A DNA stretch of 5,872 bases, taken from the NCBI GenBank assembly GCA_014191535.1, contig BJHC01000098.1:1-5872 (forward strand), in the 5' to 3' direction. Below the pieces are notes generated by a model that saw only the letters and a list, made by a program, of their open reading frames with translations, made no database searches and was not told the DNA's origin. This DNA comes from Cyanobium sp. Its GTDB lineage: Bacteria > Cyanobacteriota > Cyanobacteriia > PCC-6307 > Cyanobiaceae. Below are positions 4,813 through 5,872 of the stretch, one piece after another. Numbering within the stretch: the first letter of the stretch is position 1; the number at the start of each line of letters is the position of its first letter. A program made the translations under genes and the position numbers.

Positions 4813-5872
4813 ATGGGCAGCTCCGACAGCATCGGCGCCTGGCAGATCGTGAACACGCTCGTGCCCTACGGCCTGCTGTGGTGGCTGGCGGTGCTGGGGC
4901 TGCGCGAGGGCGCCTGGTGGGTGGTGCCGGTGCTGGCCCTGATGGTGCTGTTCCTGGCGCGCTGCTTCTCGTTGATGCACGACTGCAGCCACTATTCGCT
5001 GTTCCGCAACCGCGACACCAACCGCTGGGTGGGCTTTCTGCTGGGCATCGTGGCCGGCATTCCGCAACTGCCCTGGTCGCGCGGCCACGCCTTTCACCAC
5101 CGCCATAACGGCAACTGGGAGAAGTACACCGGCCCCTCGGCCCTGGTGAGCACGGAGCGCTACGAGCGCCTCAGCCCCAGCGGCAAAACGCTCTACCGCT
5201 GGCTGCGGCACCCGCTGATGCTGTTCCCCGGCGGCTTCTTCTACCTGGTGATCAAACCGCGGGTGGAGCTGCTGGCGGGGATGGGCGGCTTCCTGCCCCA
5301 TGCCTGGCAGCAACTGCGCCAGAGCCCACGCCCCAGCTGGAATCAAATCGTGGCCAGCCACAAGAGCCGCTGGTGGCACAGCCCCGAGGAGGGCCGTGAT
5401 CTGCTGCTCAACAACCTGGCGGTGGTGGCCAGCTGGTTGCTGCTGGGAAGCTGGCTAGGGGCCAAAACCTTCTGGTTGATCTACACGCCGGTGATGGCCT
5501 GCGGCGCGGCGATCTTCATCTGCATCTTCTTTGTGCAGCACAACTTCCCCGGCTCCTACGCCCACGACAGCCACAACTGGAACGCCATGGATGGCGCCAT
5601 GGAGGGCACCAGCGATCTGGAGCTGCCGGCGGTGCTGAATTGGTTCTCCGCCGACATCGGCTGCCACGCCATCCATCACCTGTGTGAGGCGATCCCCAAC
5701 TACCGCCTGCAGGCCTGCCAGCGGCGCAACGCCCACCTGCTCAGCGGTGTGAAACGGCTGCGCCTGCGCGACATCCCCTCCTGCTTCGATTACATCCTCT
5801 GGGACCAGCAGGCCGGGCAACTCACCACCGTGGCCGCCCAGCGGGGCCGCTGCGGCGCCGCCGCACCGCTGC
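4813..5872 (+). CDS. Membrane fatty acid desaturase, DesA-like, second type (3' end outside window)
   Basis: From ATG 4813 the frame stays open to the right edge, 353 residues without a stop. Histidine boxes are HDCSH at residues 56-60, HAFHH at 92-96 (followed by RHNGNWEKYTGP) and HAIHH at 285-289 (followed by LCEAIPNYRL), with QHN at 242-244. Hydrophobic segments at about 13-50, 72-86, 135-148, 200-217 and 221-242 fit a membrane di-iron desaturase. The reaction would be insertion of a double bond into lipid-bound acyl chains; regiospecificity is unknown. It differs from the desaturase at 2223 in all three boxes, so it is not a recent copy. The start is odd. The conserved-looking stretch SDFELKPF begins upstream of ATG 4813, yet no ATG, GTG or TTG exists in frame back to the TAA at 4705-4707. 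ATT 4741, CTG 4747 and CTG 4780 are the only near-start codons. ATG 4813 is therefore a minimum start. By family length the stop should be close to the window edge. Confidence 0.85.
   Translation, partial: MGSSDSIGAWQIVNTLVPYGLLWWLAVLGLREGAWWVVPVLALMVLFLARCFSLMHDCSHYSLFRNRDTNRWVGFLLGIVAGIPQLPWSRGHAFHHRHNGNWEKYTGPSALVSTERYERLSPSGKTLYRWLRHPLMLFPGGFFYLVIKPRVELLAGMGGFLPHAWQQLRQSPRPSWNQIVASHKSRWWHSPEEGRDLLLNNLAVVASWLLLGSWLGAKTFWLIYTPVMACGAAIFICIFFVQHNFPGSYAHDSHNWNAMDGAMEGTSDLELPAVLNWFSADIGCHAIHHLCEAIPNYRLQACQRRNAHLLSGVKRLRLRDIPSCFDYILWDQQAGQLTTVAAQRGRCGAAAPL

Noticed and set aside
4711..5379. Minus-strand ORF of 222 codons opposite the second desaturase
   Set aside because: The product is a low-complexity mix of Ala, Gln, His and Val opposite conserved desaturase sequence. 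It is a typical antisense shadow.
1..5872. A novel defence or mobile system
   Set aside because: No nuclease, transposase, integrase, toxin-antitoxin pair, terminal inverted repeats or tRNA attachment site was seen. The genes are metabolic or small unknowns.

Overview
The window looks like chromosomal DNA from a picocyanobacterium of the Synechococcus/Cyanobium type. This is an inference. It rests on small dense genes with mostly GC-rich third codon positions, a Nif11-family protein, a cyanobacterial-looking Coq4-family protein, two acyl-lipid-type fatty acid desaturases and several short proteins of unknown function. No marker gene (rRNA, photosystem) is present to prove it.

Layout, left to right. 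Positions 2-586 (+) hold the C-terminal part of a GH63-type glycoside hydrolase that runs off the left edge. Directly behind it, at 610-840 (+), is a broken SemiSWEET sugar transporter: an internal deletion removed the end of helix 1 and the first loop, and a second frame shift lies near its C-terminus. Positions 841-1013 look like decayed or non-coding DNA. A small membrane protein lies at 1014-1301 (-). It is divergent from a Coq4-family protein (1361-2134, +) with an intact metal-binding motif. After a hairpin comes a fatty acid desaturase (2223-3377, +) whose sequence around all three histidine boxes resembles the plant/fungal FAD2 type more than classical cyanobacterial DesA. Next are a tiny membrane ORF of about 33-35 residues (3410-3517, -), a short secreted or anchored protein (3627-3926, +), a Nif11-domain protein (3953-4243, -), a 70-residue unknown (4383-4595, -) with a plausible promoter, and a second, different desaturase (4813 to the right edge, +).

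How the parts may work together. The right two thirds carry two membrane di-iron desaturases of distinct subfamilies, with a Coq4-family protein upstream of the first. A role in lipid or isoprenoid-quinone adaptation of membranes is a reasonable guess, but only the desaturase activities are well supported. The left end (hydrolase plus transporter remnant) looks like a former sugar-uptake and hydrolysis pair, and it is visibly more AT-rich than the rest. I found no CRISPR array, tRNA, rRNA, insertion sequence or clearly new multi-gene system. The least expected items are the two-lesion SemiSWEET pseudogene, the unlisted tiny membrane ORF, the FAD2-like desaturase and the second desaturase with no canonical start codon ahead of its conserved N-terminus.
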